The notes under the pieces are model-generated. The model searched no databases, had not been told where the DNA came from, and was given only the letters and a program-made list of their open reading frames with translations. A DNA stretch of 64,000 bases from positions 602,356 to 666,355 of the forward strand of contig CAUYUJ010004335.1 in the NCBI GenBank assembly GCA_963575745.1. The letters are read 5' to 3'. Positions 1 to 10,287 of this stretch are shown here, in pieces. This stretch comes from Prorocentrum cordatum (Eukaryota; Sar; Dinophyceae; Prorocentrales; Prorocentraceae). Every line of letters starts with the position of its first letter. Positions within the stretch are counted from its first letter, which is position 1. Position numbers and translations under genes: made by a program.

Positions 1-140
1 AGGGGAGACATGGAGGGATGGATTGGAGAGGAAAGAGGAATGGAAGGATGGATGGAGAGGAAAGAGGAATGGATGGATTGGAGAGGAATTGGAGAGGAAT
101 GGATTGGAGAGGACAGAGGAATGGCGATGACGATGGTGAT
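1..140. repeat. GGATGGA/GAGAGGAA purine-rich minisatellite
   Basis: Imperfect tandem copies of short purine-rich words (ggatgga, gagaggaa) fill the first 120 bases and are cut by the window edge. The ORF across it is a by-product of the repeat. Confidence 0.8.
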
Positions 141-158
141 GTTTGACTTCACGCTAAA

Positions 159-209
159 GCCGAAGCAGCCGAAGAGCCAATTCGGTCGCGGCCGAAGCAG
201 CCGAAGAGC
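159..209 (-). repeat. Two copies of the TGCTTCG-loop hairpin motif
   Basis: A 19-base word beginning gccgaagcagccgaag occurs at 159-177 and again at 191-209. On the minus strand it reads CTTCGGCTGCTTCGGC, the same core as the other dispersed hairpin copies. The pair lies just beyond the stop codon (position 222) of the minus-strand gene at 222-779, so it would be in its 3' UTR. Confidence 0.6.
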
Positions 210-221
210 AGGCCCTAAAGC

Positions 222-779
222 TTACTCGCATGGGTCGACTGGCGCGTACTCCCCGTAGCTCAGACCGAGCACGTCGCTGCTCGATTGGAACGGCCCCATG
301 ATCTGCGGCGAAAGGCCCGCGACCAAGCTCTGCATCGTGATGAGGGTCGCCACGAACGCGCGCACCGCCCTGATCTGGGAGTCGAGGTGGGCGATGATCT
401 GCGCGCGCCACTTCATGGCGATCCCGCGCTCCAGAATGTGCGGCCAGTTCTGGTGGATCTGCAGCAATGACTTGTGATCCGCCAGTTGATTGGCTTGGTA
501 GGCCAGCAACTCCTTGTCCTGCCCAAGCTTCTCTGAAAGCTTGCGCAGCATGGACGACGCACGGTTCAGGTGAAGCGTCGCCTGGCCAAGTAGCACCGCT
601 GGCCCTGCGGAGGGCGCAATGTCCTGCCAGTATTTGCAATCATCGGAGATGTCATCACATGAGATGAGCTGGTTCGGAGCCTCAGGGTTGCAAGTGCTAC
701 TGGCAGACCCGATAGACCGCATCAGCTCTGAGCACATGACTTCAGCGGTGCAGCGCCGAAACAGAGGTGCCGAAACCAT
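222..779 (-). CDS. Hypothetical protein, 185 aa
   Basis: An uninterrupted minus-strand frame opens with an ATG at 777-779. The composition looks natural and mostly alpha-helical, with clusters of Leu, Ala, Gln and His between about residues 55 and 150 (for example LGQATLHLNRASSMLRKLSE), and no low-complexity tract. I see no signal peptide, membrane segment or known catalytic motif and do not recognise a family. It is followed on the same strand by two hairpin motifs. Another degenerate copy (AGC-TGTTTCG-GCT, about 784-796) lies just upstream of the ATG. Coding status is inferred from length and composition only. Confidence 0.45.
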   Translation of the reverse strand: MVSAPLFRRCTAEVMCSELMRSIGSASSTCNPEAPNQLISCDDISDDCKYWQDIAPSAGPAVLLGQATLHLNRASSMLRKLSEKLGQDKELLAYQANQLADHKSLLQIHQNWPHILERGIAMKWRAQIIAHLDSQIRAVRAFVATLITMQSLVAGLSPQIMGPFQSSSDVLGLSYGEYAPVDPCE

Positions 780-1009
780 CGAGCCGAAACAGCTGATCGT
801 CGGAGGGTCGCTGAAAGTAGATAAATGCCCGACGCGTTCCCGTGGGTAGTGAAGATATTAATGGGTGGTTCAATCCTGGTTCTGGGTACGGTGGTCGGCT
901 GGGCGAATGATGATGATGAGGACGAGGAGGTGGAAGAAGGGGGGGGGATGGGAACTCGGATGGGGGAGGCGGAGGAGGACGGCGCTTTTGCACAGTGCCA
1001 GGCTGGGCC

Positions 1010-1098
1010 AGCCGAGGCGCCCGCGGACCGATGATCACAACGGCCGCCTTGCGCCAGCCGAGGCCTCCGCGGGCCCATGACACCCAGCGGCCGCCTCC
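1010..1098. repeat. Imperfect ~45-bp direct repeat
   Basis: Two adjacent blocks begin with ccagccgaggc and continue ccgcgg...atga.cac...cggccgcc. The stretch 860-1010 upstream holds only GA-rich low-complexity sequence (gatgatgatgaggacgagg). Confidence 0.5.
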
Positions 1099-1144
1099 CG
1101 GGATGCACGCCCGGCCCCTGTGGCAAGGCATGGCGAATTAAGTT

Positions 1145-1159
1145 CGGCCGAAGCAGCCG
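1145..1159 (-). repeat. TGCTTCG-loop hairpin motif
   Basis: CGGC-CGAAGCA-GCCG: a 4-bp stem with a 7-nt loop, loop TGCTTCG on the minus strand. It lies 24 nt downstream of the stop codon (position 1183) of the minus-strand gene. Confidence 0.65.
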
Positions 1160-1182
1160 TTCACAAAAACCTGCTGGAAAAT

Positions 1183-2716
1183 CTACGCAGCGTCATGCTG
1201 CCAGCGCCGCTTGGACGTGGCCCCCAGTTCCTGCCTGTAGGAGTCGCAGCAGGACCTACAGGCCTCGTAAATGCAATGGCGCCCGGGTTGGTTTTTACCG
1301 CACCACTTGCACATCGGCAGCGATGGCACGGTTGCTCCTTGCGGTGGCCTGTCGCCTGCCGCGTAGCGTGCAGCACGAGCCGCTTTCTTCTCTAGCCAGG
1401 CTGGCGCTTGTCGACTGCTCTGCTTCCACTCAACCCAAGCAGGAGGCGCGGTTGGTGGTGGCTGCGGCTGCACTGGCACGCTGCAGACATGCGGCTGTGG
1501 CATGCTGACATGGGCGTGCTGCGCCGTGGCCACATGGTGCGTCGCACATTGTGCGGCTTGTGCAGTCACGGTTGCAGCGTCCACCGCTTGCATCACGTCG
1601 TTACGGAGTGCTGCAACCGTCGCGTTTAGCTGTTTGATCTGCTCCTCGTAGGCTGCCTGGCAGGCGCTGCCTGGCATGCTTCCTGGCAGGCTGGTATGTG
1701 GGCTGCCGCCGCCGCCGAGCGTTGGCCGTGGGGATCCTGTGTCTGGCGAGCCAACGTCAAAACCCACATTTCCGTGGAATCTCGTCGGCGTACTCCTCCG
1801 CGGGCTGACCTGCGGGCTGCTGCCACATGTCGGCATCTTCTGGATAGCCCGCGGACGGCCACGACATGTTGTCATATTGATGATGGTCGTTGGGCTGTGG
1901 ATAATCATACCACGGCTTGCCATCATCATTAATCTTATTATTGACCCAGGTGTCCGCCTCCTCCACTTCGTCGTGCATGTAGTCCGTGGCGGGATGATGT
2001 TGTTGATATGGCTCCGCGGAGCACTGACTACCACGAGCGTCGTCCGGGGCGTCACCCGTCTGTGGCTTTTCGTCCTCGGGCTGATAAAACATAAGTTTAG
2101 ACCCGTTGCACATGTCGATCACTTCTTGTGCGGACATCTTCTCAGGTTGTTTGTGAGGTGGCCCCTCTTTCCGAATTGCCTGCCGAAGCTCGTGCCTGTA
2201 CGGCAGATCGAAGTAGTTGGCCAGCTCAAACCAGTTGCTGATCTTGTGCAGGTGGGTCGTCATGGCCGTCGTGGCCTCCTCCGGGAGAACTTTCATCCAC
2301 CATGGCGGTTAAGTTCCCTCGTGCTTGGTGAACTGGAAGAGCGCGCCAGGCGAGCCATTATCGCAGGATGTGATCGTTTTGTATGCGTTCTGGCCCGTCT
2401 GGTCCAAGAACACGGAATACAGGCACTCTGGATCGTTGTCAAGCATGTGCGTGATCCCGGCCCGCTTTGCAGGAATCCCTTTGCCATTCCAGCCGCTCTT
2501 CTTCGACGTGATGGAAATCTGGTGAGCTTCCATGCCGAGGTGCATGATGCCACACTGCCTGAGGAACCTCACGACGTAGAACTCGATCTCATTGCCTCGT
2601 TGCCAGGAAGTCAATTTCCCTTTATTGTTCGAGAAATCGCGTGAACAGCGTCGGTTCCATATTTCGCCATGAACAGCGCGAGGAACGAGTAGGCGCCGTC
2701 TGACATTGATTGCCAA
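1183..2716 (-). pseudogene. Hypothetical protein with C-terminal Cys cluster; in-frame TAA and one frame break
   Basis: The minus-strand reading frame opens at 2716 and stays in one frame down to about 1757, broken only by an in-frame TAA at 2309-2311; an ATG follows at 2296. A single-base shift near 1760-1790 moves it to the frame that ends at 1183, about 510 codons in all. Segments in order: an unrecognised N-terminal part; an acidic, Asn/Gln/Pro/Tyr-rich middle; a predicted coiled stretch (EEQIKQLNATVAALRNDVMQ); and a C-terminal Cys/His cluster (CKWCGKNQPGRHCIYEACRS, then CC), which could bind zinc. I do not recognise the family. It may be two adjacent genes or one decayed gene, and assembly error could explain the breaks. 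A hairpin motif follows the stop. Confidence 0.45.
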
Positions 2717-3204
2717 CAGCCATCACCTCGGGGTTGCGAATGCTGCAAGCCTTTCTGCCAGCACTAGGTGTAATTAACATCGATAAGTACACCTTTTGTG
2801 GCACGAGGCATGCATTCCAACCCGACACCGTCTGCTGACACACCCTTCTTGCTCAACACTTGGCCCACATCGATGCCGAGCTTCGGCGCCTCCGCATGCT
2901 GTGGACCGCCGTGGCCCCAGTCCATGGGGCGCGCCAAGGGTGCGCCGAAGCAGCGCTGCTTAAGCCCAACTATGGCAATTGAATGCGGAGGAGGAGGAGG
3001 AGGGGGAAGTGTGCGCCGTCTTGGACCATTGTGGGCCATCCTGGTGAGAACGTCATGGGCCGTCTTGGATCCTCCTGGGCTGTCTCGGCGCATCTCGGGC
3101 CGTCTTGGGAATCATTCTCGGGGCTGTTGGCGCCTGGCAGGGGCCTATGTGGGTGAATAACGGGCGCGGGATGGACAGCGGGGTATGGGGTGAGTGGAAC
3201 CACT
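2717..3204. other. Divergent strand-switch region
   Basis: This lies between minus-strand genes ending leftward and plus-strand genes starting at 3295. It holds a hairpin-motif copy (GCGC-CGAAGCA-GCGC, 2942-2956) and, at 3003-3130, a short degraded patch of the CTTGG-type satellite (gccgtcttgg repeats). No convincing ORF. No TATA-like element was identified. Confidence 0.5.
2942..2956 (-). repeat. Hairpin motif with compensatory stem change
   Basis: GCGC-CGAAGCA-GCGC keeps the loop of the family but replaces the usual CGGC/GCCG stem by another self-complementary stem, which suggests that pairing matters. Confidence 0.5.
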
Positions 3205-3218
3205 GCCACTTTGGCTCA
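3205..3218 (+). promoter_or_regulatory. Degenerate relict spliced leader
   Basis: GCCACTTTGGCTCA matches 13 of 14 bases of the 3' half of the dinoflagellate spliced leader (GCCATTTTGGCTCA). It lies on the coding strand 77 nt upstream of the ATG at 3295, the spacing expected of a leader and 5' UTR copied from an mRNA. Alone this match could be chance; three better copies at comparable spacing elsewhere in the window support it. Confidence 0.5.
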
Positions 3219-3294
3219 TAACTTATTAACGGCTTGATCTCTCGAGATCCGACACGGGGCCATCTGGCCACTACTACCAATTCGACGGAGGGCA

Positions 3295-4042
3295 ATGACG
3301 AGCCACACGCGCATCCTCTTCGACCTGCCGACCCAGCGCGACGCAGTCGAGAACGCGCTCAGGGACGAGACGCAGCAGTCAACCATCACAACCGCGAAGG
3401 GCAGGTTCTGGGCCTACTTCATGGAGCTGAACACATGGCTGCCAGTGACGACTACAGCGCGGGTCGACCCCCGCACGCTGGACATCATGACCCAGGGTGC
3501 GACGATCAAGAATACGATCACGAAGGAGATGTCGGAATACTTCGGCGCCGAGTCTGAGTTGAAGATCTACAAGCGTTACGGGCAATCCCCTGATGGAGAT
3601 CCCATTGGCGACGACCAACTCGTGAACCTCATCCAGTGGATCTACGTCCGCAAGACCCGCAAGACCGACGGCGGCGACGGCGGCGACGGCGACGCCAGCT
3701 CCGACACTCAGCCTGATCACCCGGCCGTCAACATACCCGAGATCGAGACGTGGGTGGAGGTACAACGACGAGTGGAAGAGGGTGATGTTGCCGAACCTCG
3801 AGGGGCCCACGCAGGGTCGCCTATTCGTCAACGTGAGCCGCTTGAAACGCAGGGCGCTCGAGGAGTTCGGGTTCACGGACATTGGCGAGCTCATCCTCAG
3901 GGCCGCCGACATCCACTACAACGACGGGGGAGATGCGGTGTTCCCAGCGCTCAGGCTCAACGAGCGCGTCATTCACCGCAAATGGTACTCGCTGGTCGTC
4001 GACAGGACCATGGTTGACTTCGCGCTCGAGGGTGAGCAGTGA
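3295..4042 (+). pseudogene. Hypothetical protein, about 248 aa across one +1 frame break
   Basis: The first frame opens at ATG 3295 (MTSHTRILFDLPTQRDAVEN) and runs through a charged, Thr-rich domain to an Asp/Gly-rich linker. Near 3759-3764, one extra base in ggagg moves the sense frame to the one ending with TGA at 4042. The second part (from YNDEWKRVMLPN) has balanced composition with hydrophobic and charged residues typical of a folded domain. No known family or catalytic motif was recognised. A degenerate SL relic lies 77 nt upstream and a TGTTTCG-loop hairpin 22 nt after the stop, so both gene ends look like those of an mRNA-derived copy. Whether the break is biological or an assembly insertion is unknown. 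Confidence 0.5.
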
Positions 4043-4063
4043 GGTGCCACGGCGTTTTCGGCA

Positions 4064-4078
4064 CGGCTGTTTCGGCCG
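4064..4078 (+). repeat. TGTTTCG-loop hairpin motif
   Basis: CGGC-TGTTTCG-GCCG, 22 nt after the stop at 4042 and in the same orientation as the gene. Confidence 0.65.
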
Positions 4079-4526
4079 ATTCGGACGCCCCGGGGAGCTT
4101 GCGGGCGACGGTGCAGCCATTTGCGCCTTTGGGAGTGCCACCACTTGTTGGCGGCCGTCGCTTGCGTAGCCCTGTGCAATCAACATAGTTTTACCCGCGT
4201 GTTCATTGGGGCAGCCTGGAGAGTGCTATATTCAAGCCCCAACGCCAAGGATCGCGTGAGGGAGGGTGGGTTTGTCAAGTGCACCCCCCGATGCACTTGC
4301 GGTAGAACATGTTTTTGGCGAGCTTCCCCCTCCCTCGGCCGTCCCTCCAGGGTGAGCTGGCACTGGTTGAGGTCCAGGTATTTGTCTTTGCCAATGTCAG
4401 GAAGCCCCAGGCGAGAGCCGCATCTTGCAGAGGGCCCGCCATCCATCCACGCAGCTGGTGCACATCGTTGTTCTAATCACATGTTAAGATCCCGATGTCA
4501 TAGAACAACTCCACGAGACGACGCGC
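4079..4526. other. Intergenic, no gene seen
   Basis: ORFs here lack start context and have no plausible composition. Nothing recognisable apart from the downstream SL relic. Confidence 0.4.
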
Positions 4527-4545
4527 CCGTAGCCATTCGGGTCAG
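4527..4545 (+). promoter_or_regulatory. Relict spliced leader (5' half exact)
   Basis: CCGTAGCCATT (11 bases) matches the 5' half of the dinoflagellate SL exactly. It is followed by CGGGTCAG, which resembles a damaged TTGGCTCAAG. It lies on the coding strand about 72 nt upstream of the ATG at 4617. Confidence 0.55.
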
Positions 4546-4616
4546 TTTGATTTTCTGGTGCAGCAAAACCGCATTCAATTCACTACCCCACTTCCGTGGG
4601 CACCAGGGGAGACGCC

Positions 4617-5754
4617 ATGGGCAAGCGCGGCCAGGCGACGAAGGAGAAGCCCGAGCCGAGAACGCGCCCGAGGATCGATAATAAGACCAGCGCCGCCGGG
4701 GCGGAGGCCGCCGCGGGCGAGATGGAACAGCGATCTAACAACGAAAACATGGTTCGCACCGTGATCAACGAGGTCCACGATGCGTTAAGCAAGATCGCGG
4801 AGCACCCGGTGTTCAAGGACATCGTTGGGCAGGAGCCGAAGACCATGTCGGATGGAGGCGCCCAGGCGCCATTCAAGCAGGCTGACATGAACGCTGTGCT
4901 GAACAGAGATGGACCTAGCCTGTTCTACAAATGCGGCCTCAATTTTATGTGGCAGAGCTCTCGCGTCGATGTGCAACCACCGCGCGCCCATCAACAAAGG
5001 CCAGATCAAGGAGCTCCAGAGGTTCGCCTTGGAGCCACTGCAGCCGCCCAGGCACATCCCCTTCGAGGCGGTGGTTGCGTTGGACTCAGCCACGCAATGC
5101 GTGGCGGGTGCGAAAGGTGCCTTGCAACGCTTGTCGCCCCCGGAGCCCGCCTTCGCGGTGATCTTCGGCGTCAGGGATGCAATCATTCAAGAAGCTGGCG
5201 ATGACGTGTTAGGGAAATGGCGCCACGCGCTGTTGACGGCGTCGTTCAGGTTCGAGCTGGTGACATCAGGGGGCGATCGGTATTGGAGGGCCCAAAACCT
5301 CCGACAGGAAGCCGTCGAGATGGGCATCGTGTCCCATTTGTCCGTCCGCCAGTGGATCTACGACGTCGTTGGCTTCAAGGCTTCCAAAGAGAAAGACCTG
5401 GACAGGGAGTTGGGCAGCGCTCAGGTCGCGAAGTACTACCATGAGAAAATGAAGTACGCCAGGGGGACGGAGGGAGTCAGCGCGTCTTTCGTCGACAGCG
5501 CCCTCACCGTGCACAGGAGGGCCCTCAGCAACGAGACGGCGCGCCAGTGGCTCGAGTGGTGCGACGAGCACCTGATGGAGAAGAGCCCATGTAGCAAATC
5601 GATTTATGCGTTGCAGGCCTTGGTCGACCGTGCGCAGACGACATCTCGCATTACCTGGGCCATTTGCGGCCTCACGGATCTCTACCGCATGGACTGGGGG
5701 TCGAATTCCATGCCCGGGAGGGGGGGATCGAGCAGAATAAGGTTTTGGTGTTGA
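4617..5754 (+). pseudogene. Hypothetical protein, about 370 aa, one frame break
   Basis: ATG at 4617 begins a basic N-terminus (MGKRGQATKEKPEPRTRPR) that could act as a nuclear or nucleolar signal. A helical segment follows (NMVRTVINEVHDALSKIAEH). Between about 4910 and 5010 the sense shifts to the next plus frame, which continues as a well-formed globular sequence to TGA at 5754. No family is recognised. The last 50 bases become G-rich (cccgggagggggggatc) and may be intronic: a GT at 5700-5701 could splice to the acceptor before 5951, joining this gene to the next block in frame. Alternatively the gene ends here. Confidence 0.45.
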
Positions 5755-5915
5755 AAACCACGGTGTGAACACGTTAGACGAGCATTTTGATCTTGAGGGC
5801 CGAGGCAGCCCAAGGGGAAGCGGAGCTACGGGGGAGAGGATGGATTAATTTGGTTGGTTGCGTGTCTTGGGTTGGCCTTGGCCTGTCACACTGCCTGTGA
5901 GTAGCCCCCCCCCAG
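5755..5915 (+). other. Possible intron or intergenic spacer
   Basis: The spacer ends in a C-tract followed by CAG (5913-5915), which looks like a splice acceptor, and the coding frame opens immediately after it (5916). A second candidate acceptor is the CAG at 5948-5950. The likeliest donor is ggg|gtcg at 5700. A degenerate hairpin copy (GGGC-CGAGGCA-GCCC, 5797-5811) sits inside. Confidence 0.35.
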
Positions 5916-7722
5916 GACTCTATCACCGCGGGGGAGTTCGCGATCCGCAGGATGAAGGACTACAGGCAGAGCTACATCGAGGTCCTCAACCTGAAGCATG
6001 CCATGCGCGATGAGTTGCTCCAGACGTGGTTGCCAGGGATCGGTCTGCCAATCGAGCACGTTAAAAAGATGCAGGAGGCGTTCGCCGATTTTCCGAACGC
6101 GCGCGCGTCTGTGACAGGCTACCCCGACGAGCCCACGGTGGACACTACGTGGATGGTCGGATGGCCCCCATCTTCGGTGGCGGCATGCACCTTTCTGGAA
6201 GAGTGTATCTACACTTGCTCCTATGACGGCCGCTACAGGGACGCTGTAAAGTCGAAGGCAAAGGTTGCTGACATCTTGGAGTACGAGAGCGTCAAGCGCG
6301 AGATCGACGAGATCGCCGCGACTCTGGCCCAAGAGCGAGCCGCTGCAGCGGCGGCGAGAGGAGAGACCCCTGCAGTGGACCCAGCTACGCCAGCTCCGAC
6401 AACTGGTACGACAACCGCGACTCCAGAGTCGAATGGCTCTCACAGCATGGAGCAGCAGGACCAAGAGTATTGGGAGAAGATCATCAAGAAGCATGTCCAC
6501 GTACGTGGACATCATCGTCGAGAAGAAAACAGCCGCTGAGCTGGAAAACGCAATTCGCGATTCCACTCTGGCGGGCATCAGGGGCGATCCGACTGGTCTC
6601 GCGCTGTTTCACTTCGACGTCAAGCAGAGCGGCGAGCCCTTAACTCGCCCGGAGCTGCGGGTCGCCCCCCTGCGCGACGCGAACTACCACAGGCTGGTCA
6701 GGACCGTGCTGAACGCGCGTGCCCCGGCTGGCGGTACCCCTGGTCTACGATCTGGTGAAGTGGCTATCCTGCTCGACGGCGGCAGGAGTGGCAACTCCAA
6801 TAAACTAATTGCCCCGTGGCGCGAGGGGACTTCGAAGGACAAGAAGAAACAGGACGATGATGATGAGGACGAAGAAGACAAGGAGGACGACCCCGACGAC
6901 GAGGACGGAACTGAGGTCCTGACCTTCACCTCCTCTGTCATCAACATCGTCTACTCCGAGGCCAGCATCGCCAACCACCGCAAGAAGTTGCGCAGCTGCA
7001 CAGGTGGCCTTCGCCAGTCCGAGTGCGCTCACATGTTCTCACATACGAAGGTCTCCCTGCCAGAGAGGTCACGGAAACACTATCCTGGAAGCACGTCGGG
7101 CGACGCAATCATGGGCGTCGAGGCGACCGAGGCCAAAAAGGAGTGGACCATGAGTTGGTCGGACAAAAAGGCGCTCTACGGCAAGAAGAACCTCATCGCT
7201 GTCGGCGGCGAGACGAAATGCACGAGCCCGGACGACGTGGTCGAGCGCAAGACGGACTCCACGCAAGTGCCAGTCACGCACCGCGGAATGCCCCCCGCGC
7301 GGTACGACGAGCTCATCCACATGTTTTTCTTGAAGGCCATCGTGGACTTGACGCCGCTGGGCGCCAAATTCGCTTGGCAGGCGGTGCTCAACCGCGCGGG
7401 GTACGTCGGCATCGCTTTCACCGAGGAGCACAAGACTATGATCTACGCGAGGCTCGTCGAGCAGATGAGGGCCGAGATGTGCCAGACGGGCTCCAAGCTC
7501 TACAACGCCCAGTACGCGAAGGCGGCAGGGCTCACCGAGACGCCGCCCCCAGTGCCACCGCCGAACCTCAAGCGCCGCCCCCGGCGCAAGCCCGTGGCGG
7601 TTCCCACGGCTGAGCCAGGCACTGGCGGGGATGGTGAGCCTGAGAATGACAATCCTGAGCCTGGGGATGATGGTCTTGTTGGTGATCCCGATCCTGAGAA
7701 CGCCTGGGATCCCTTTGCATGA
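5916..7722 (+). pseudogene. Hypothetical acidic protein, about 600 aa, one +1 frame break
   Basis: The coding frame begins directly after a CAG acceptor-like site, and the first ATG is at 5952. The first block ends in an Ala/Thr/Pro-rich linker (from about 6330). Around 6490-6500, at the self-complementary tccacgtacgtgga, one extra base moves the sense to the frame ending at 7722. The second block holds an Asp/Glu run (about 6853-6910), a basic/charged domain, a hydrophobic helical segment (YDELIHMFFLKAIVDLTPLG) and a Pro/Asp/Glu-rich tail. I recognise no family. It lies head-to-tail with the 4617-5754 gene and may be its downstream exon. Confidence 0.45.
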
Positions 7723-8035
7723 TGCGGCATGCGTTGCCAGCTGGTTCGGCTGTAGCTGTGTTTTTCGTGCTGCAATAGGTCATGAGGACCATGGTGTGCA
7801 GCATGGTTGAATGAGGAGGACGGTGGAAAGGGGTAAGGTGATTAGAAGGAGGACCGACGATTGAGGATCCATCACCTTATTGTTTTTTCGTAGGATGCAT
7901 TTCGCCAACATGGTGATCTGCGATCGCCTGGCTGATTCGGCCTCTCTTGCACGTCTGGGGAGAAGTCGCCCGGATGCTGTGGGTGAAAACCAAAACAACT
8001 ATGTACGTAATGGCATGCGTTGTCGTTATTATCGA
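7723..8035. other. Intergenic, no gene seen
   Basis: Downstream flank of the 5916-7722 gene. It has a partial hairpin word (ttcggctgt, 7745-7753) 22 nt after the stop, but no stem. Nothing else recognised. Confidence 0.4.
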
Positions 8036-8165
8036 AGACGCCTACGGCGAATCACCGCCGCCCCCTGCCTTTTTGGAAGCGCCTATGTGGCCGAACGTTG
8101 AGGCCAGACCTGCCAAGCCATCAGACCATGTGATCCCCGAATCGGTTTGGAAAGCCTTCGGCCGT
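8036..8165 (+). repeat. Module A of the CTTGG satellite unit
   Basis: About 125 bases starting atcgaagacgcctacgg and ending at the first CTTGG repeats. A near-identical copy occurs at 9357-9480 and an inverted one at about 11020-11144. This non-repetitive head recurs with each block, so the block duplicates as a unit. Confidence 0.75.
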
Positions 8166-9190
8166 CTTGGAGGCCTTTTGGGCCGTCTTAGACCATCTTG
8201 AGGCCATCTTGGGCCGTCTTGGGCGCATCTCGGAGCCATCTTACCCGTCTTGGAGGCCATTTTGGCCGTCTTGGAGGCATCTTGGAGGCCATCTTGGGCC
8301 AGCTTGGCCGTCTTGGAGGCCATCTTGGGCGTCTTGGAGGCCTCTTGGGCCGTCTTGAGGCCCTCTTGGGGCCTTCTTGGGGGCCTCTTGGGCCGTCATG
8401 GGGCCATCTTGGAGGCCTCTTGGGTGCTGTTGGGGCGATGTTGGGGACCTCATGGGCCGTCTGGGGCCGTCGGAGAGCTGAAAAGAAGAACATGCCAAAA
8501 TCCTTCAAAAACCTTAGGAAAATCAATGATTTTAACCTATTCGGGCCTTCCTGGAGGGCGTCTTGGAGGGCTCTTGGGCCGTCTTGGAGGCCTTTTGCCG
8601 GCCTTTTGGGCCGTCTTAGACCATCTTGAGGCCATCTTGGACCGTCTTGGGTGCATCTTGGAGCCATCTTACCCGTCTTGGAGGCCATCTTGGCCGTCTT
8701 GGAGGCATCTTGGAGGCCATCTTGGGCCATCTTGGCCGTCTTGGAGGCCATCTTGGGCGTCTTGGAGGCCTCTTGGGCCGTCTTGAGGCCCTCTTGGGGC
8801 CTTCTTGGGGGCCTCTTGGGCCGTCATGGGGCCATCTTGGAGGCCTCTTGGGTGCTGTTGGGGCGATGTTGGGGACCTCTTGGGCCGTCTTGGGCCGTCG
8901 GAGAGCTGAAAAGAAGAACATGCCAAAATCCTTGAACAACCTACGGAAAAACAATGATTTTAACCTATTCGGGCCTTCCTGGAGGGCGTCTTGGAGGGCT
9001 CTTGGGCCGTCTTGGAGGCCTTTTGCCGGCCTTTTGGGCCGTCTTAGACCATCTTGAGGCCATCTTGGGCCGTCTTGGGTGCATCTTGGAGCCATCTTAC
9101 CCGTCTTGGAGGCCATCTTGGCCGTCTTGGAAGCATCTTGGAGGCCATCTTGGGCCATCTTGGCCGTCTTGGAGGCCATCTTGGGCCAAG
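8166..9190. repeat. CTTGG-type satellite with ~428-bp higher-order period
   Basis: Dense short words such as gccgtcttggaggccat repeat throughout. A higher-order unit of 428 bp is visible: identical landmarks fall at 8198, 8626 and 9054. Each unit carries one non-repetitive linker (gaagaacatgccaaaatcc, at about 8487 and 8916). ORFs in all frames here are repeat artefacts. Confidence 0.85.
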
Positions 9191-9269
9191 TTGGGGCAAC
9201 AAAGGCATTGACAGATGGATTTTCGGAAACTTGCGGGTGGCCGGCGGGACGGGCCGAAGCCCACTGGGG

Positions 9270-9355
9270 AGTTCTTTTAGAAAAAGAACCAAAACCAAAA
9301 CCTGAAACATCCAGCACGCCGTGCACCCCTGTGGCAAGACCACAGGGGGCGGCGG
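9270..9355 (+). repeat. Hairpin-rich module C, copy 1
   Basis: Starts with the self-complementary ttcttttagaaaaagaa, then an accaaaa repeat, then the odd palindrome gcacgccgtgc, and ends with the hairpin CCCCTGTGG-CAAGA-CCACAGGGG. Two other copies lie at 10213-10287 (minus) and 11145-11219 (plus). Three consecutive hairpins suggest a small structured repeat or a MITE-like end. Confidence 0.7.
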
Positions 9356-9356
9356 A

Positions 9357-10212
9357 TCGAAGACGCCTACGGCGAATCACCGCCGCCCCCTGCCTTTTTG
9401 GAAGCGCCTATGTGGCCGAACGTTGAGGCCAGACCTGCCAAGCTATCGGACCACGTGTTCCCCGAATCGGTTTGGAAAGCCTTCGGGGAACACGTGGGCA
9501 TCTTGAAGGTCATCTTGGCCGTCTTGGAGGCCTCTTGGGCAAGCTTTGGGCGATCTTTGGGGCTTTTTGGGCCGTCTCGGGCCAGCTTCGAGCCAACTTC
9601 GGCCATCTTGGTGGGTTCCTGGCACGTCTGAAGCCGTCGGGAGCCGTTTGGGGGGCCTCTATGGGCCGACTTGGGGCCCGCTTGGAATGCTCCAGGGCCG
9701 TCTTGGAGGCCATCTTGGGCGTCTTGGAGGCCATCTTGGGCGTGTTGGAGGCCTCTTGGGCCCTCTTGGGGCCCTCTAGGGGCCATCTTGGAGGCCACTT
9801 GGGCCATCATGGGGCTCTCTTGGGGGCCTCTTGGGCGATCTTGGGGGCTTCTTGGGCCGTCTTGAGCCGTCGGAGAGCCGAAAAGGCGCAAATGCCAAAA
9901 TCCTTCAAAAACCAAGGGAAAATCAATGATTTTGGCCTCTTCGGACTCTCCTGGAGGACCTCTTGGAGGCCTCTTGGGCCGTCTGGGAGGCCTCTGGGGG
10001 GCCTCTTGGGCCGTCTTGGGCCGTCTTGGACTCTCTTGGGCCGTTTTGGAGGCCGTCTTGGACCATCTCGGGCGGACTTGGAGGCCATCTTGGGCCATCT
10101 TCGCGATTTTTTGAGGATGTCCCGAGCGAAAAGGCCGTTTTTGGGCATTGACAGACGCATTTTGGGAAACGCGCGGGTGGCCGGCGGGGCGGGCCGAAGC
10201 CCACTGGGGAGT
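9357..10212 (+). repeat. Left arm of 0.86-kb inverted repeat
   Basis: Module A followed by CTTGG-type satellite and a tail ending ccactggggagt. Its reverse complement is at 10288-11144 with only a few base differences seen by eye. Confidence 0.9.
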
Positions 10213-10287
10213 CCGCCGCCCCCTGCTTGCAGGGGTGCACGGCGTGCTGGATGATTCAGTTTTGGTTTTGGTTCTTTTTCTAAAAGA
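10213..10287 (-). repeat. Module C, inverted copy forming the spacer of the inverted repeat
   Basis: The 75-bp spacer between the arms is module C on the minus strand. Its hairpin is CCCCTGC-AA-GCAGGGG, shorter than in copy 1 but still perfectly paired. Confidence 0.75.

Noticed and set aside
8257-8267. gccattttggc inside the 8.2-kb satellite looks like the SL core
   Set aside because: The satellite consists of gccatcttggc-type words, so one substitution creates the match. It has no ATG context and neighbouring units lack it.
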